Below, piece by piece: positions 24,272 through 33,599 of a stretch of 64,000 nucleotides of DNA. A program made the position numbers and the translations under genes. The stretch is taken from the NCBI RefSeq assembly GCF_029360645.1, contig NZ_JARDUA010000003.1:682001-746000 (forward strand). Direction: 5' to 3'. The stretch is from Pontibacter litorisediminis. GTDB taxonomy: Bacteria; Bacteroidota; Bacteroidia; Cytophagales; Hymenobacteraceae. The first letter of the stretch is position 1. Each line of letters starts with the position of its first letter. The notes under the pieces were generated by a model. It did no database searches. It worked only from the letters and a program-made list of their open reading frames with translations, and was not told where the DNA came from.

Positions 24272-24880
24272 ATGGAATTTCCTTCTAAACTTATTGAGAA
24301 CGCCGTTGAGGAGCTGGCGAAGCTTCCCGGTGTGGGCAGAAAAACTGCGCTCCGCCTGGCCTTGCATATGCTTAAACGGGAGTCTGAGGATACGCTCTCG
24401 CTGGCAGAGGCGCTGGTGAAAATGCGCACCGAGGTGAAGCACTGCAAGGAGTGCCACAACATCTCCGATACAGAGGTCTGCTCCATCTGTGCCAACCCGC
24501 TCCGCGACCGCACGTTGCTGTGCGTGGTGAGCGACATCCGCGATGTGATTGCCATCGAGAACACCTCCCAGTATAAAGGCCTGTACCATGTGTTAGGTGG
24601 CGTTATCTCGCCTATTGAGGGTGTAGGCCCATCCGACCTCTACATTGAGTCACTGCTGGAGCGCCTGCCGCAGTCGGAGGTAAAGGAGATACTGCTGGCC
24701 ATTAGCCCGACCATGGAGGGCGATACCACGGCCTTCTACCTTACCCGCAAGCTACGCGACTTTAACCTGCGCATCACCACCATTGCGCGTGGCGTGCCGG
24801 TGGGAGGCGAGCTGGAGTATACCGATGAGGTGACGCTAGGCAGGAGCATCGTGGAGCGTACGGCTTACGGTAAAGTATAA
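24272..24880 (+). CDS. recR: Recombination mediator RecR
   Basis: A 202-residue protein of standard length. It has a helix-hairpin-helix (residues 11-35, LAKLPGVGRKTALRLA), a zinc finger with C58, C61, C70, C73 (CKEC then CSIC), and a Toprim domain with VVSDIRDVIAIENT and SPTMEGDTTAFYL. It loads RecA onto gapped single-stranded DNA together with RecO/RecF. Co-transcribed with clpS; a strong terminator follows. Confidence 0.96.
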   Translation: MEFPSKLIENAVEELAKLPGVGRKTALRLALHMLKRESEDTLSLAEALVKMRTEVKHCKECHNISDTEVCSICANPLRDRTLLCVVSDIRDVIAIENTSQYKGLYHVLGGVISPIEGVGPSDLYIESLLERLPQSEVKEILLAISPTMEGDTTAFYLTRKLRDFNLRITTIARGVPVGGELEYTDEVTLGRSIVERTAYGKV

Positions 24881-24897
24881 GATCAATACAAAAGTGT

Positions 24898-24933
24898 AAA
24901 AAAGGCTGCAGCTAAACGCTGCAGCCTTTTTTT
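24898..24933 (+). terminator. Terminator of clpS-recR
   Basis: GGCTGCAG (24904-24911) pairs with CTGCAGCC (24919-24926), with A-run before and T-run after. Confidence 0.92.
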
Positions 24934-25085
24934 GTGCCTGCCTTTCTACAAACATACTCTCATATCTTAATATATAGATTAAATTTTTGCAACATTTTTT
25001 AGACTAAACCAAAGCACCCTTGGAACCAAATATAATATAAATAAGTATGTGTAGGATAAAGTTGTAGTAATAGCCATCGGTGCCT

Positions 25086-27173
25086 ATGAAAGCATCACCT
25101 TTACCAAAAAGTAAACTTATTGTTAGACAGCCGAAGTACTTGCCTGCTACGCTGCTGCTGTTCCTTTGTTTTTACACATTCGCCGCCCCTGCGAAAGCAG
25201 CGGGAGGCATTCCCCTGTCATTAGAGGTTGCTCCCTGTTCAACTGCCGTAAAGCCCAAAATTAAACTTAACGGCCCATCCACCATCTGTGCTGGCGGTAG
25301 TGTGCTGCTCACGGCCAGCCCGGGCAAAAGCTATAAGTGGAGCAACGGCGCTACCTCACAGTCCATTACGGTTACCCAAACGGGAGAGTATGCCGTGGAG
25401 GTGGTAGACGATAATGGCTGCGTGGGCAAATCGGATGTGGTGAAGGTGGAGGTGTCTGCAAAGTTGGCCGCTCCCAAGATTGAGTACACGGAGCCACTCA
25501 TCGTGTGCGGGAAAGGAAGCTTAAAGCTGCGAGTGTCCGAGCAGGAGGGTGCGGCCTATGTCTGGAAAAAGGATGGCGTGCCGGTGCACGACAGGTCAAA
25601 CGAGTTCACAGCCACCGAGGCTGGCGTGTATACAGTGGAGCTCTCAAACTTCTGTGGTTACGTGCGCAGCTCAAACAAGGTGGAGTTTGTCATCCAGCAA
25701 CCCTTGCCTGTCTTTGAGGTGGCCGCGGCCGGTAAGCTGGTGTTCTGCAGGGGAGGCAACGTGAAGCTGTCGGTGCCGGAGTACAAGAACGTGACGTATG
25801 CCTGGTTTTTAGATGGCAAACCCATTAGTGGCAGCAGCCACACGCTACAGGCCACCGAGGCAGGAGCTTATACGGCAGCCATCACGAGCGAGTGCGGCAC
25901 GTTTAAGAGCAGCAACAGCCAGCGGGTAGAACTGCTGGGGCTGCCCGAGCCACCTGCTGCCGAGCATGTGGTGGGTTGCACCAAGTCTTCCCTCACTTTA
26001 AAGGCCTCTGGAGGCAAGGACGGCATGTACAGGTGGTATACCGCTGCGAAAGGCGGGGATGCCATACCAGGTGCGAATGGGGCATCCTTTACCACCCCGG
26101 TTCTTTCTGCATCAGCAACTTACTATGTGGCTGTTACCAACGGGCAGTGCGAGAGCGAGCGTGTGCCGGTAGAGGCGGTGATTGGCACGAAGCCAGAAGT
26201 GGCTACCATAGAAGCAAAAGGAGAACTGGAGTTTTGTGAAGGTGGCGCAGTAGAGCTTTTCAGCACAAAGGCTCACAAAGACGTGGAATATATTTGGCTG
26301 CGCGACGGAAAAGAGTACGCCAGCGGATCCAATAGCTTGCAGGCCACAGAAAGCGGTGTGTATGCTCTAAGACTACAGAACAAGTGCGGGGCGACGATCT
26401 CCTCCAACAGTATAAAAGTGAAAGTATGGCCAGCGCCTGAGGCGCCTGTGGTGCACGATGGCGTTTCCTGTGGGGCTGGCAAGGTGCTGCTTTCTGCTAT
26501 TGGCGGCACTGACGGGGAGTTCCGGTGGTACGAGGATGCCACCTCTGCCACAGCCATAGCCGGCGCTACAAAAGCTGCGTTCGAGACACCGGCACTCCAA
26601 AAATCGCGCACATACTATGTCGCTATCGTCCGGAACGGCTGCGAAACGGAGCGGGTGCCGGTGCAGGCGTTTGTGTACCCTGTGCCTGTGGCCTCGGCCA
26701 GCGTGCAGAACCCGGAGATAAATGCCGGCGACAGCACCAGACTGAATGGCAGCGGCGGCGCAAGCTACAGCTGGAGCCCGGCGGCAGGGCTGAATGACCC
26801 GACCAGCGCCACGCCCGTAGCTACCCCGGAGAAGACCACCCGTTACACCTTAACGGTGCGCAACGAGGAAGGCTGCGAGGACACGGTAAGCGTGGTGGTG
26901 AACGTGCGGCAGCTGCTGGAGATACCCAACGCCTTTTCCCCGAACGGCGACGGCGTGAACGATACCTGGGAGATTAAGAACATAGAGTACTACCCACAGG
27001 CCAAAGTCGAGATTTACAACCGCTGGGGCAACCTGGTGTTCGAGCAAACCAACTACCGCAACGAATGGCACGGTACCTACCGTGGCGCGGCGCTTCCCGT
27101 CAGTACATACTTTTATGTGGTTACCGTGCCCGGCAAAGCCAAATTCACTGGCTACCTGAATCTTGTGAACTAA
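25086..27173 (+). CDS. T9SS type B surface protein with Ig/PKD-like repeats
   Basis: A 695-residue exported protein. The hydrophobic segment LPATLLLFLCFYTFAAPAKA serves as signal peptide. At least six Ig/PKD-like modules follow, each with a Cys and a W/Y core (PSTICAGGSVLLTASPG, FCRGGNVKLSVPE, FCEGGAVELFST). The C-terminal 85 residues form the gliding-associated type B sorting domain: IPNAFSPNGDGVNDTW, VEIYNRWGNLVFE, YRNEWHGTYRG. An ATG at 25086 is preferred over the GTG two codons earlier. The SprF-like gene starts 15 bp downstream, so this is a cargo-partner pair. Probably surface-attached adhesin-like material. Confidence 0.88.
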   Translation: MKASPLPKSKLIVRQPKYLPATLLLFLCFYTFAAPAKAAGGIPLSLEVAPCSTAVKPKIKLNGPSTICAGGSVLLTASPGKSYKWSNGATSQSITVTQTGEYAVEVVDDNGCVGKSDVVKVEVSAKLAAPKIEYTEPLIVCGKGSLKLRVSEQEGAAYVWKKDGVPVHDRSNEFTATEAGVYTVELSNFCGYVRSSNKVEFVIQQPLPVFEVAAAGKLVFCRGGNVKLSVPEYKNVTYAWFLDGKPISGSSHTLQATEAGAYTAAITSECGTFKSSNSQRVELLGLPEPPAAEHVVGCTKSSLTLKASGGKDGMYRWYTAAKGGDAIPGANGASFTTPVLSASATYYVAVTNGQCESERVPVEAVIGTKPEVATIEAKGELEFCEGGAVELFSTKAHKDVEYIWLRDGKEYASGSNSLQATESGVYALRLQNKCGATISSNSIKVKVWPAPEAPVVHDGVSCGAGKVLLSAIGGTDGEFRWYEDATSATAIAGATKAAFETPALQKSRTYYVAIVRNGCETERVPVQAFVYPVPVASASVQNPEINAGDSTRLNGSGGASYSWSPAAGLNDPTSATPVATPEKTTRYTLTVRNEEGCEDTVSVVVNVRQLLEIPNAFSPNGDGVNDTWEIKNIEYYPQAKVEIYNRWGNLVFEQTNYRNEWHGTYRGAALPVSTYFYVVTVPGKAKFTGYLNLVN

Positions 27174-27188
27174 GTGATACCTGCCCCT

Positions 27189-28190
27189 ATGAAGCAACTT
27201 ATACCATTTCTTCTGATCTGCCTTTTGCCCTTGCCAGTGCTCGCGCAGCAGAAACCGCAGTACAGCCAGTACACCATTAACAATTATTTACTAAACCCGG
27301 CTATAGCAGGCATCGAGGACTACGCCGATGTGAAGGTAGGCAGCAGGTCGGCTATGTCGGGGGTGGAGGGGGAGCCTGTTACCCACTACCTGAGCGCACA
27401 TGCCCCTATTGGTTACACCTCCCGGGGCGGGCGCAAAAGCACAGGCCGCAGGGCTCCGTCCTTCGGGGGGAGCAACCGGGGCGGGCGCGTCAGCGAGCGG
27501 TTCAGGCCACACCATGGCATCGGTATACTGGCCGTGCACGACAGGTTGGGGGCCTTTTACAGAACAGAGGCAAGTATGGCCTATGCCTATCACCTGGCCC
27601 TGTCGCGGGAGATACGGCTCTCAGGAGGCATCGGTGCCGGGCTGATCCAGCAGCAGCAGCGTGCCAGCGAGCTTGCCTTTGCCAATCCTGGCGATGCGGC
27701 TAACACCAGCTGGAACATGGTAAAGCCTAACCTGTCGGCTGGGTTGTGGCTGTATGGTAGCAATTTCTACATCGGCACGTCTGGCACGCAGTTGCTGGGC
27801 AACTCAGTGAATTTCGACAACTCTGTGGAGGACCGGAACCTGCTGTACGAGCACTATTTTCTTACGGGCGCGTATCGTTTTAACGTGACGGAGGAGATAA
27901 GCCTGGTGCCTTCCATGATGCTGATGTGGCTGCAAACCGTGCCGGGTTCCGTTGACTTCAACTTGCGGGCCATTTACCAGGACCGGCTCTGGGTCGGCGG
28001 CTCCTACCGCCAGAACGGCAACTTTGGGGTGCTGGCGGGTGTCACCATCAACCACATCTTCGATTTAGGCTACGCCTACGATAGGGGCGTGGAGGCAAAC
28101 TACGGCATGGGCAACGGCAATCACGAAGTGGTGCTGGGCATGCGCATCTTCAACAAGGCCAAAGTGCTCTGCCCGCAGAACCTGTGGTAA
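27189..28190 (+). CDS. PorP/SprF-family outer-membrane protein, partner of the upstream cargo
   Basis: A 333-residue PorP/SprF protein. The signal peptide is MKQLIPFLLICLLPLPVLAQ, followed by QYSQYTINNYLLNPAIAGIEDY (family signature, given here in parts: YSQYT, NYLLNPAIAG), and many beta-strands ending HEVVLGMRIF. SprF-type proteins sit in the outer membrane and are needed for secretion or attachment of their type B cargo. An insertion of about 30 residues near 65-105 is rich in Gly, Arg and Ser (SRGGRKSTGRR, SNRGGRVSERFR) and is missing from the second homologue at 51912. ATG 27189 chosen because it starts the signal peptide. Confidence 0.9.
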   Translation: MKQLIPFLLICLLPLPVLAQQKPQYSQYTINNYLLNPAIAGIEDYADVKVGSRSAMSGVEGEPVTHYLSAHAPIGYTSRGGRKSTGRRAPSFGGSNRGGRVSERFRPHHGIGILAVHDRLGAFYRTEASMAYAYHLALSREIRLSGGIGAGLIQQQQRASELAFANPGDAANTSWNMVKPNLSAGLWLYGSNFYIGTSGTQLLGNSVNFDNSVEDRNLLYEHYFLTGAYRFNVTEEISLVPSMMLMWLQTVPGSVDFNLRAIYQDRLWVGGSYRQNGNFGVLAGVTINHIFDLGYAYDRGVEANYGMGNGNHEVVLGMRIFNKAKVLCPQNLW

Positions 28191-28399
28191 GGCCGGTCGG
28201 GCAACGCTATACTTATATGGGCAGGCCACAAGCTCCTGGGCAGCGCCTTCCCCTGCAGCCGGATATTGTATCGGCTATGCACATGTGTTGCATCCATGCT
28301 GAAAATACTGGGGCAGAGAAACTACAAATTTTGATATTCCCTTCTGTTACTGGAAAGTCTGTGGCATTATGAGTAAATTGCCGGCTTAACACGAAGCAT

Positions 28400-29614
28400 A
28401 TGCAAGAAACAGAAGAAGCGAAAGCAGTCCTTTCTGATAGAATATTATCCCTGGCTGAGTCTCAGACCATTGCCATGGCCAAAAAGGCCCGGGAGTTGGC
28501 AGCCAAGGGTTACGATGTGATCAACCTGAGCTTTGGCGAGCCTGATTTCCAGACGCCGCAATACATTAAAGACGCAGCCAAGCAAGCCATCGACGATGGG
28601 TTCACTTTCTACACGCCGGTGCCTGGCTACCCGGAGCTGCGCGAGGAGATATCCAAAAAGTTTAAGCGCGACAACAACCTGGACTATGCCCCGGACCAGA
28701 TCGTGGTGTCCACGGGCGCCAAGCAAAGTATCGCCAATGCGGTACTGTGCCTGGTAAACCCCGGCGACGAGGTGGTTATCTTTTCGCCCTACTGGGTGTC
28801 GTACGAGGAGATCGTGAAGCTGGCCGAGGGGGTGCCCGTGCCGGTAATGGGCCGCCTGGAGAACGACTACAAGGTGACAGCCGAGCAGTTGGAGAAAGCT
28901 ATCACAAGCAATACCAAGTTGGTGATGTACTCTTCGCCCTGCAACCCAACAGGTGCCGTGTTCGATGAGGAAGAACTGATGGCCATTGCCCGCGTGCTGG
29001 AGAAGTACCCGCAGGTGCACGTGATCGCGGACGAGATTTACGAGTACATCAACTTCGGCGGCAAGCACTTCAGCATGGCCAACATCGATTTTATACGCGA
29101 CCGCGTGGTGACAGTGAACGGCTTCTCGAAAGGCTATGCCATGACGGGCTGGCGCGTGGGCTACCTGGCTGCGAGCCGTGAGATTGCCTCCGCCTGCGAT
29201 AAAATGCAGAGCCAGATTACCTCCGGCACCTGCTCTATTGCCCAAAAAGCCGCCGCTGCTGCCCTGAAGGGTGGCAACGCCAGTGCCCTGGAGATGGCCG
29301 AGGCCTACCGCCGCCGCCGGGACCTGGTGCTGGACCTGATGAACGAGATCCCTGGCTTCAAAACGTACCTGCCCAACGGGGCTTTTTACATCTTCCCGGA
29401 TATCAGCGCCTATTTTGGCAAGCAGTATGAGGGCAAAACCATTGAGAGCGCCCTGGACCTGAGCATGTTTATACTTAGCGATGCCCATGTGGCCGTGGTG
29501 AGCGGTGAGGCGTTTGGTGCCCCACAGTGCATCCGCTTCTCGTTTGCCACTTCCGACGAAAGACTGAAAGAGGCGCTGCGCCGCATCAAGAACAGTCTCG
29601 CAAAACTGCAGTAA
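28400..29614 (+). CDS. PLP-dependent aminotransferase, class I (aspartate aminotransferase-like)
   Basis: A 404-residue cytosolic enzyme of fold type I. Visible are INLSFGEPDFQTP, the phosphate-binding GAKQSI, YSSPCNPTGAVF, DEIYEYINF and the PLP lysine in VNGFSKGYAMTGWRVGY, then RFSFATSDERLKEAL at the end. It transfers an amino group between an amino acid and 2-oxoglutarate; aspartate is the likeliest substrate by similarity. It overlaps the next gene by one base (TAATG), so three genes (to 32413) probably form one transcript. Confidence 0.92.
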   Translation: MQETEEAKAVLSDRILSLAESQTIAMAKKARELAAKGYDVINLSFGEPDFQTPQYIKDAAKQAIDDGFTFYTPVPGYPELREEISKKFKRDNNLDYAPDQIVVSTGAKQSIANAVLCLVNPGDEVVIFSPYWVSYEEIVKLAEGVPVPVMGRLENDYKVTAEQLEKAITSNTKLVMYSSPCNPTGAVFDEEELMAIARVLEKYPQVHVIADEIYEYINFGGKHFSMANIDFIRDRVVTVNGFSKGYAMTGWRVGYLAASREIASACDKMQSQITSGTCSIAQKAAAAALKGGNASALEMAEAYRRRRDLVLDLMNEIPGFKTYLPNGAFYIFPDISAYFGKQYEGKTIESALDLSMFILSDAHVAVVSGEAFGAPQCIRFSFATSDERLKEALRRIKNSLAKLQ

Positions 29615-30633
29615 TGAATCAATATAATAGCTTAGAAGGCATTTTTGAGGCTTTCAACAGCCTTAAAGTGCTGGTGGTGGGCGACGTGATGATCGACTCC
29701 TACCTTTGGGGCAAGACCTCCCGCATCTCGCCAGAGGCTCCCGTGCCGATCGTAAACGTGGTGAAGCGGGAGAAGCGCCTGGGCGGTGCGGCCAACGTAG
29801 CCCTGAACGTGCAGGCCATGGGTGCCCTGCCGCTGCTGTGCTCCGTTATCGGGGATGACCAGGACGGGGCCGATTACCTGCGCCTGATGGAGGAGAAAAG
29901 CTTGCCGACAGAAGGCATTGTGCAGAGCCCGGAGCGGGTAACCACCATCAAGCACCGTATTATTGCCGGGGCACAGCAGCTGCTGCGCGTAGACTCCGAA
30001 ATAGAGCACAACCTGACGGATTATGAGGAGCGCCACCTGGAGGAGCGTTTTCTGCACCTGCTGGGGCAGGCTGATGTGGTGATCTTTGAGGACTACGACA
30101 AGGGCGTCTTTTCAGAGCAGAACATCAGGCGCTTCCTGGAGCTGGCCAACCAGCGGGGGGTGCCGAGCGTGATCGACCCGAAGAAAAAGAATTTCCTGAG
30201 TTATGTGGGCTGCACGCTGTTTAAGCCGAACCTGAAAGAGCTGAAAGAGGGCTTGAAAGCTGACTTTGCCGATGAGAACCTGCCTGCCTTTGAGGATGCC
30301 GTGGAGGAGCTGCAGGAGCGCCTGCAGGTGAAGCAGGTGCTGGTAACCTTGTCCGAAAGAGGCGTGTTTGTGGCCGATGGCAAAGAGAAAACGTACATCG
30401 AGGCGCACCGCCGTTCTATTTCTGACGTATCAGGTGCTGGTGATACCGTAATCAGCATCGCAGCGGTATGCATGGCGCTCAAGACTTCAGTACAATTTAT
30501 GGCCGGCCTTAGCAACCTGGGCGGAGGCCTTGTTTGCGAGCAGGTAGGCGTGGTGCCCATCGACAAGCAGCGGTTGTATGAGGAGGCACAGCGTATAAAG
30601 CTGTTTGAAACACATGAATACAGAAACGCTTAA
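29614..30633 (+). CDS. PfkB-family heptose-7-phosphate-kinase-like protein (HldE kinase domain)
   Basis: A 339-residue ribokinase-fold kinase closest to the N-terminal domain of HldE/RfaE: VLVVGDVMIDSYLWG, RISPEAPVPIV, LGGAANVALN, IEDYDKG-like FEDYDKGVFS, and the anion-hole motif DVSGAGDTVIS. It would phosphorylate D-manno-heptose-7-phosphate at O-1 for ADP-heptose. The nucleotidyltransferase domain of bifunctional HldE is absent, so another protein must supply it. The ATG at 29614 overlaps the upstream stop. A short N-terminal extension (NSLEGIFEAFNSLK) is typical of the Bacteroidota form. Confidence 0.85.
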   Translation: MNQYNSLEGIFEAFNSLKVLVVGDVMIDSYLWGKTSRISPEAPVPIVNVVKREKRLGGAANVALNVQAMGALPLLCSVIGDDQDGADYLRLMEEKSLPTEGIVQSPERVTTIKHRIIAGAQQLLRVDSEIEHNLTDYEERHLEERFLHLLGQADVVIFEDYDKGVFSEQNIRRFLELANQRGVPSVIDPKKKNFLSYVGCTLFKPNLKELKEGLKADFADENLPAFEDAVEELQERLQVKQVLVTLSERGVFVADGKEKTYIEAHRRSISDVSGAGDTVISIAAVCMALKTSVQFMAGLSNLGGGLVCEQVGVVPIDKQRLYEEAQRIKLFETHEYRNA

Positions 30634-32413
30634 CCGGGTATTGTATGACAGTAAGCTGACCGCGTATAAGATTATGCGCCGGACAACTTACGTTCTAACC
30701 ATTCTGGCTATCGGCTTGCTGGTGCTGGCGCACGGGGTGGTAGAGGATCCGACGCAGCTTCGGTTCCTTTTTTATGCCATCGATGGCATCCTGGCCGTTT
30801 TTGTGATCATTTATTTTCTCCGCATACTTTACACGTTTGAGCGGGTAAAATTTCTGCGGCGCACCTGGTTCGAAGGTGCTTTAATGACGATCGTGTTCCT
30901 GAACCAGGTGTTTACCTATGGCTTTGGGATACCTCTGATCTACAACGTCTTTGAGGGCGTGGGCATTCCGCTTTCGGTGGAATGGTACCGGGTGCTGGTA
31001 TCCATGTACATGCTGGTGTTCCTGCTCGTAGAGCTGCTCGAGACGCGGGTGCACCTGAAAACCCTGCAGCTTAAGCCTTCCATCACCTTCCTGCTGAGCT
31101 TTATATTCCTGGTCCTGTTGGGCACCGGGCTGTTCATGCTCCCGAAGATGACGAATGCCCCCGATGGGATTCGGTTTCTGGATGCCTTGTTCATGGCCAC
31201 CAGCGCTTCCTGCGTTACGGGCCTGGCTGTAGTGGACCCGGGTACTTATTTTACCTTCCCAGGCCAAGTGGTGCTGTTGTTGCTCATACAGATGGGGGGC
31301 TTGGGTATCCTTACCTTCGCCACCTTCTTTGCCTCGCTCATGCGGCAGGGTATTGGCGTGAAGCAACACGTGGCCATGCATGAATTACTGGATAGCGAGT
31401 CTTTGTTTTCCGCCAAGGGCCTGCTGCGTAACCTCATCTTGCTTACGTTAACCATAGAGGGAATGGGGGCCGTAATGATTTTTATGAGCTGGGGGCCGGA
31501 GGTGCCATTCGTTAACCTGGGCAGCAAGATCTTCTTTTCCGTGTTTCATGCCGTGTCTGCGTTTTGCAATGCCGGTTTTTCCTTGTTTCCGGAGGGGCTT
31601 TACACTAATCCTGTGCGGTTTTCTTATGTGCTGCATTTAGTGGTGTCCCTGCTTATTATCTTTGGCGGGCTGGGTTTCCCGGCCATTATTGATATATTCT
31701 CGCCAGCCGCTATGCGTGCGCGTATGGCGGCACCATGGAAGAACTGGAAAATGCTGACCCGGGTGATTGTTTATACTTCTGTTGTATTAATTGCTGTGGG
31801 TACAGTCGGCTTTTTTCTGTTGGAGTACTTCAACACCTTGTCGCAGTTAACCTTTGCCGAGGCCTTGATCGTCTCCTTCTTCCAATCAGTAACTACGCGT
31901 ACCGCAGGGTTTAACACAGTGGATATTTCCGCCTTGAGTGTGCCAACTTTGGTGATGTTCATGTTCCTGATGTTTATCGGGGCATCGCCCGGGTCTACGG
32001 GTGGGGGCATCAAAACCACCACGTTTACGGTTGTGCTTTACGCCGTGGCCGCCACCGTGCGGAACAAGCGTAATATGGAGATCGGGCACCGCACCATTCC
32101 GCATTCTGTGGCCTATAAGGCCTTCACCGTGTTTATATTCGCCTCCATCGTGAACATTGTGTTCATCTTCATCCTTTCCATTTCAGATCCGCAGTACGAC
32201 ATCATTAACCTGGCTTTTGAACAGGTGTCGGCTTTTGCCACGGTGGGCCTGAGTACGGGTATAACGGCAGGTCTTTCGGATGTGGGCAAGAGTGTGATTA
32301 TCCTTTCGATGTACATCGGCAGGGTGGGGACCCTAACCTTGGCGCTGGCGCTGAGTACCAGGGCGTCCTCTACCGCCTACAAGTACCCGGCGTCGCACCT
32401 GGCCATTGGCTAA
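30614..32413 (+). CDS. TrkH/KtrB-type potassium transporter subunit
   Basis: A 599-residue inner-membrane cation transporter. An extra N-terminal block of about four membrane helices (residues 1-150) precedes the four-fold core. The selectivity-filter loops are SASCVTGLAVVD, VSAFCNAGFSLF, SVTTRTAGFNTVD and VSAFATVGLSTG. It moves K+ with a cytosolic TrkA/KtrA-type nucleotide-binding subunit, which is not encoded nearby. ATG 30614 lies 20 bases inside the kinase gene, on a different frame, so translation is probably coupled. A strong terminator closes the operon. Confidence 0.92.
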   Translation: MNTETLNRVLYDSKLTAYKIMRRTTYVLTILAIGLLVLAHGVVEDPTQLRFLFYAIDGILAVFVIIYFLRILYTFERVKFLRRTWFEGALMTIVFLNQVFTYGFGIPLIYNVFEGVGIPLSVEWYRVLVSMYMLVFLLVELLETRVHLKTLQLKPSITFLLSFIFLVLLGTGLFMLPKMTNAPDGIRFLDALFMATSASCVTGLAVVDPGTYFTFPGQVVLLLLIQMGGLGILTFATFFASLMRQGIGVKQHVAMHELLDSESLFSAKGLLRNLILLTLTIEGMGAVMIFMSWGPEVPFVNLGSKIFFSVFHAVSAFCNAGFSLFPEGLYTNPVRFSYVLHLVVSLLIIFGGLGFPAIIDIFSPAAMRARMAAPWKNWKMLTRVIVYTSVVLIAVGTVGFFLLEYFNTLSQLTFAEALIVSFFQSVTTRTAGFNTVDISALSVPTLVMFMFLMFIGASPGSTGGGIKTTTFTVVLYAVAATVRNKRNMEIGHRTIPHSVAYKAFTVFIFASIVNIVFIFILSISDPQYDIINLAFEQVSAFATVGLSTGITAGLSDVGKSVIILSMYIGRVGTLTLALALSTRASSTAYKYPASHLAIG

Positions 32414-32453
32414 GGGGAAGTGCCACGTGGCAGGACAGGAAGCTTAAACTAGA

Positions 32454-32495
32454 ATAGAGAGGTCCGGTTGTGTGCTGCAGCCGGACCTCTCTATT
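32454..32495. terminator. Bidirectional terminator, TrkH / beta-barrel gene
   Basis: ATAGAGAGGTCCGG (32454-32467) pairs with CCGGACCTCTCTAT (32481-32494). The stem overlaps the last codons and stop of the convergent minus-strand gene. Confidence 0.9.
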
Positions 32496-33591
32496 TGGTG
32501 ATTTTGAGTGCGATGGAGCTGGTAATGAAAAGGTTGGTCTCCGTTAAGGAGGCTCCTTCCGAAAATGTTGGCTTGCTGCCGTTCAGCCACCTGCCTTCGA
32601 GGCGACAGATTATATTGGGTCTTGGAGCGTAGTCTGTGTTCAGCGAAAAGCCGCTTACCTGGAAGCCTGCTGGTGAAGGTATGATCACTCCTTTTTTATC
32701 CTGATAATACTCTGCCCTGCCTGCCACGGACCAAGCGCTGCTGAGTTTATACTTTGCTATCGCTACCGGGCTGTACCAGACATCATAGTGGTTGCTGCCT
32801 TTCTGCTCCTGTTGCAGCCCAATGTCAAAACCAGTTATAAGTATAAGTTTTTCTGAGATGCCGAGCTGTGCGTAAAGGTTATTAAAGTAGCGCATCCTCC
32901 TGTTGCTGTCGGGATCGTCGGTGCCAATAAAGGTGCTCCAGTTAAGGGCAAGGGCTTGGGATGGTGAGTAGTTTACCTGCGTGCCGAAGGAAGGGAGAGA
33001 GTTGCCCGGTACCCGCTTTATCCGCTGCCAACCATTCGCCACTACTGCCGCCACGGTCCAGGCAGGAGTTGGGGTGTAGGTAAATTTCGCACCAGAAAGA
33101 AAGTAGGGCGAGTTCTCGGCCAGTAAGGAACGGGTAAGGGTAAGGTTGTCCGCTAAAACGGCACTCTCGAACCCTATGTGGGAGCCCAATATACCTGCGT
33201 CCAACCAAAGCCGCCGGTCCGGGGTGATGGCGATTCCCGCATTGGCCTCAAATACGTGCTGCAGCAGCTCCTCCTCTGCCGCATAGTTGTCCATGGCATA
33301 GGTACCCGCCTGAAGCGCTATGTTTCCGCGGTACCTCGGGTGGTTAACAGATACTTTAAGCAGAGCAAGGTTCAGGTTAAATTCATTGTGCCTGTTGTGG
33401 TTGTACAGGAACGGCTGTCGGTAACCAAGCGCTGGCTCATTAAAATCATAGGCATAAAAAATGTCGGCAAACCCGGTGAAGCTAACTTCTGGGCTTGCCG
33501 ACGCTGTTGTATCCGTCTGAGCAGATGCGGGCAGGAAGAGCAAAAGAGCAAGAAGCAACGTGAAACTCTGCCGTATTTGCCTGCTGCCCAT
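32491..33591 (-). CDS. Outer-membrane beta-barrel protein (porin-like)
   Basis: A 366-residue exported protein: signal peptide IRQSFTLLLALLLFLPASAQ, then VSFTGFADIFYAYDFNEP and alternating amphipathic strands to the C-terminus (TNLFITSSIALKI). NRHNEFNLNLALLKV and GFESAVLADNLTLTRS are typical of the Bacteroidota porin family often named DUF1597/BBP2-like (my recollection). The ATG at 33591 is eight bases after the hemE stop, so the two share a transcript. The frame stays open upstream through hemE, but that part is out-of-frame shadow. Confidence 0.82.
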   Translation of the reverse strand: MGSRQIRQSFTLLLALLLFLPASAQTDTTASASPEVSFTGFADIFYAYDFNEPALGYRQPFLYNHNRHNEFNLNLALLKVSVNHPRYRGNIALQAGTYAMDNYAAEEELLQHVFEANAGIAITPDRRLWLDAGILGSHIGFESAVLADNLTLTRSLLAENSPYFLSGAKFTYTPTPAWTVAAVVANGWQRIKRVPGNSLPSFGTQVNYSPSQALALNWSTFIGTDDPDSNRRMRYFNNLYAQLGISEKLILITGFDIGLQQEQKGSNHYDVWYSPVAIAKYKLSSAWSVAGRAEYYQDKKGVIIPSPAGFQVSGFSLNTDYAPRPNIICRLEGRWLNGSKPTFSEGASLTETNLFITSSIALKITK

Positions 33592-33599
33592 TTCCGCTG

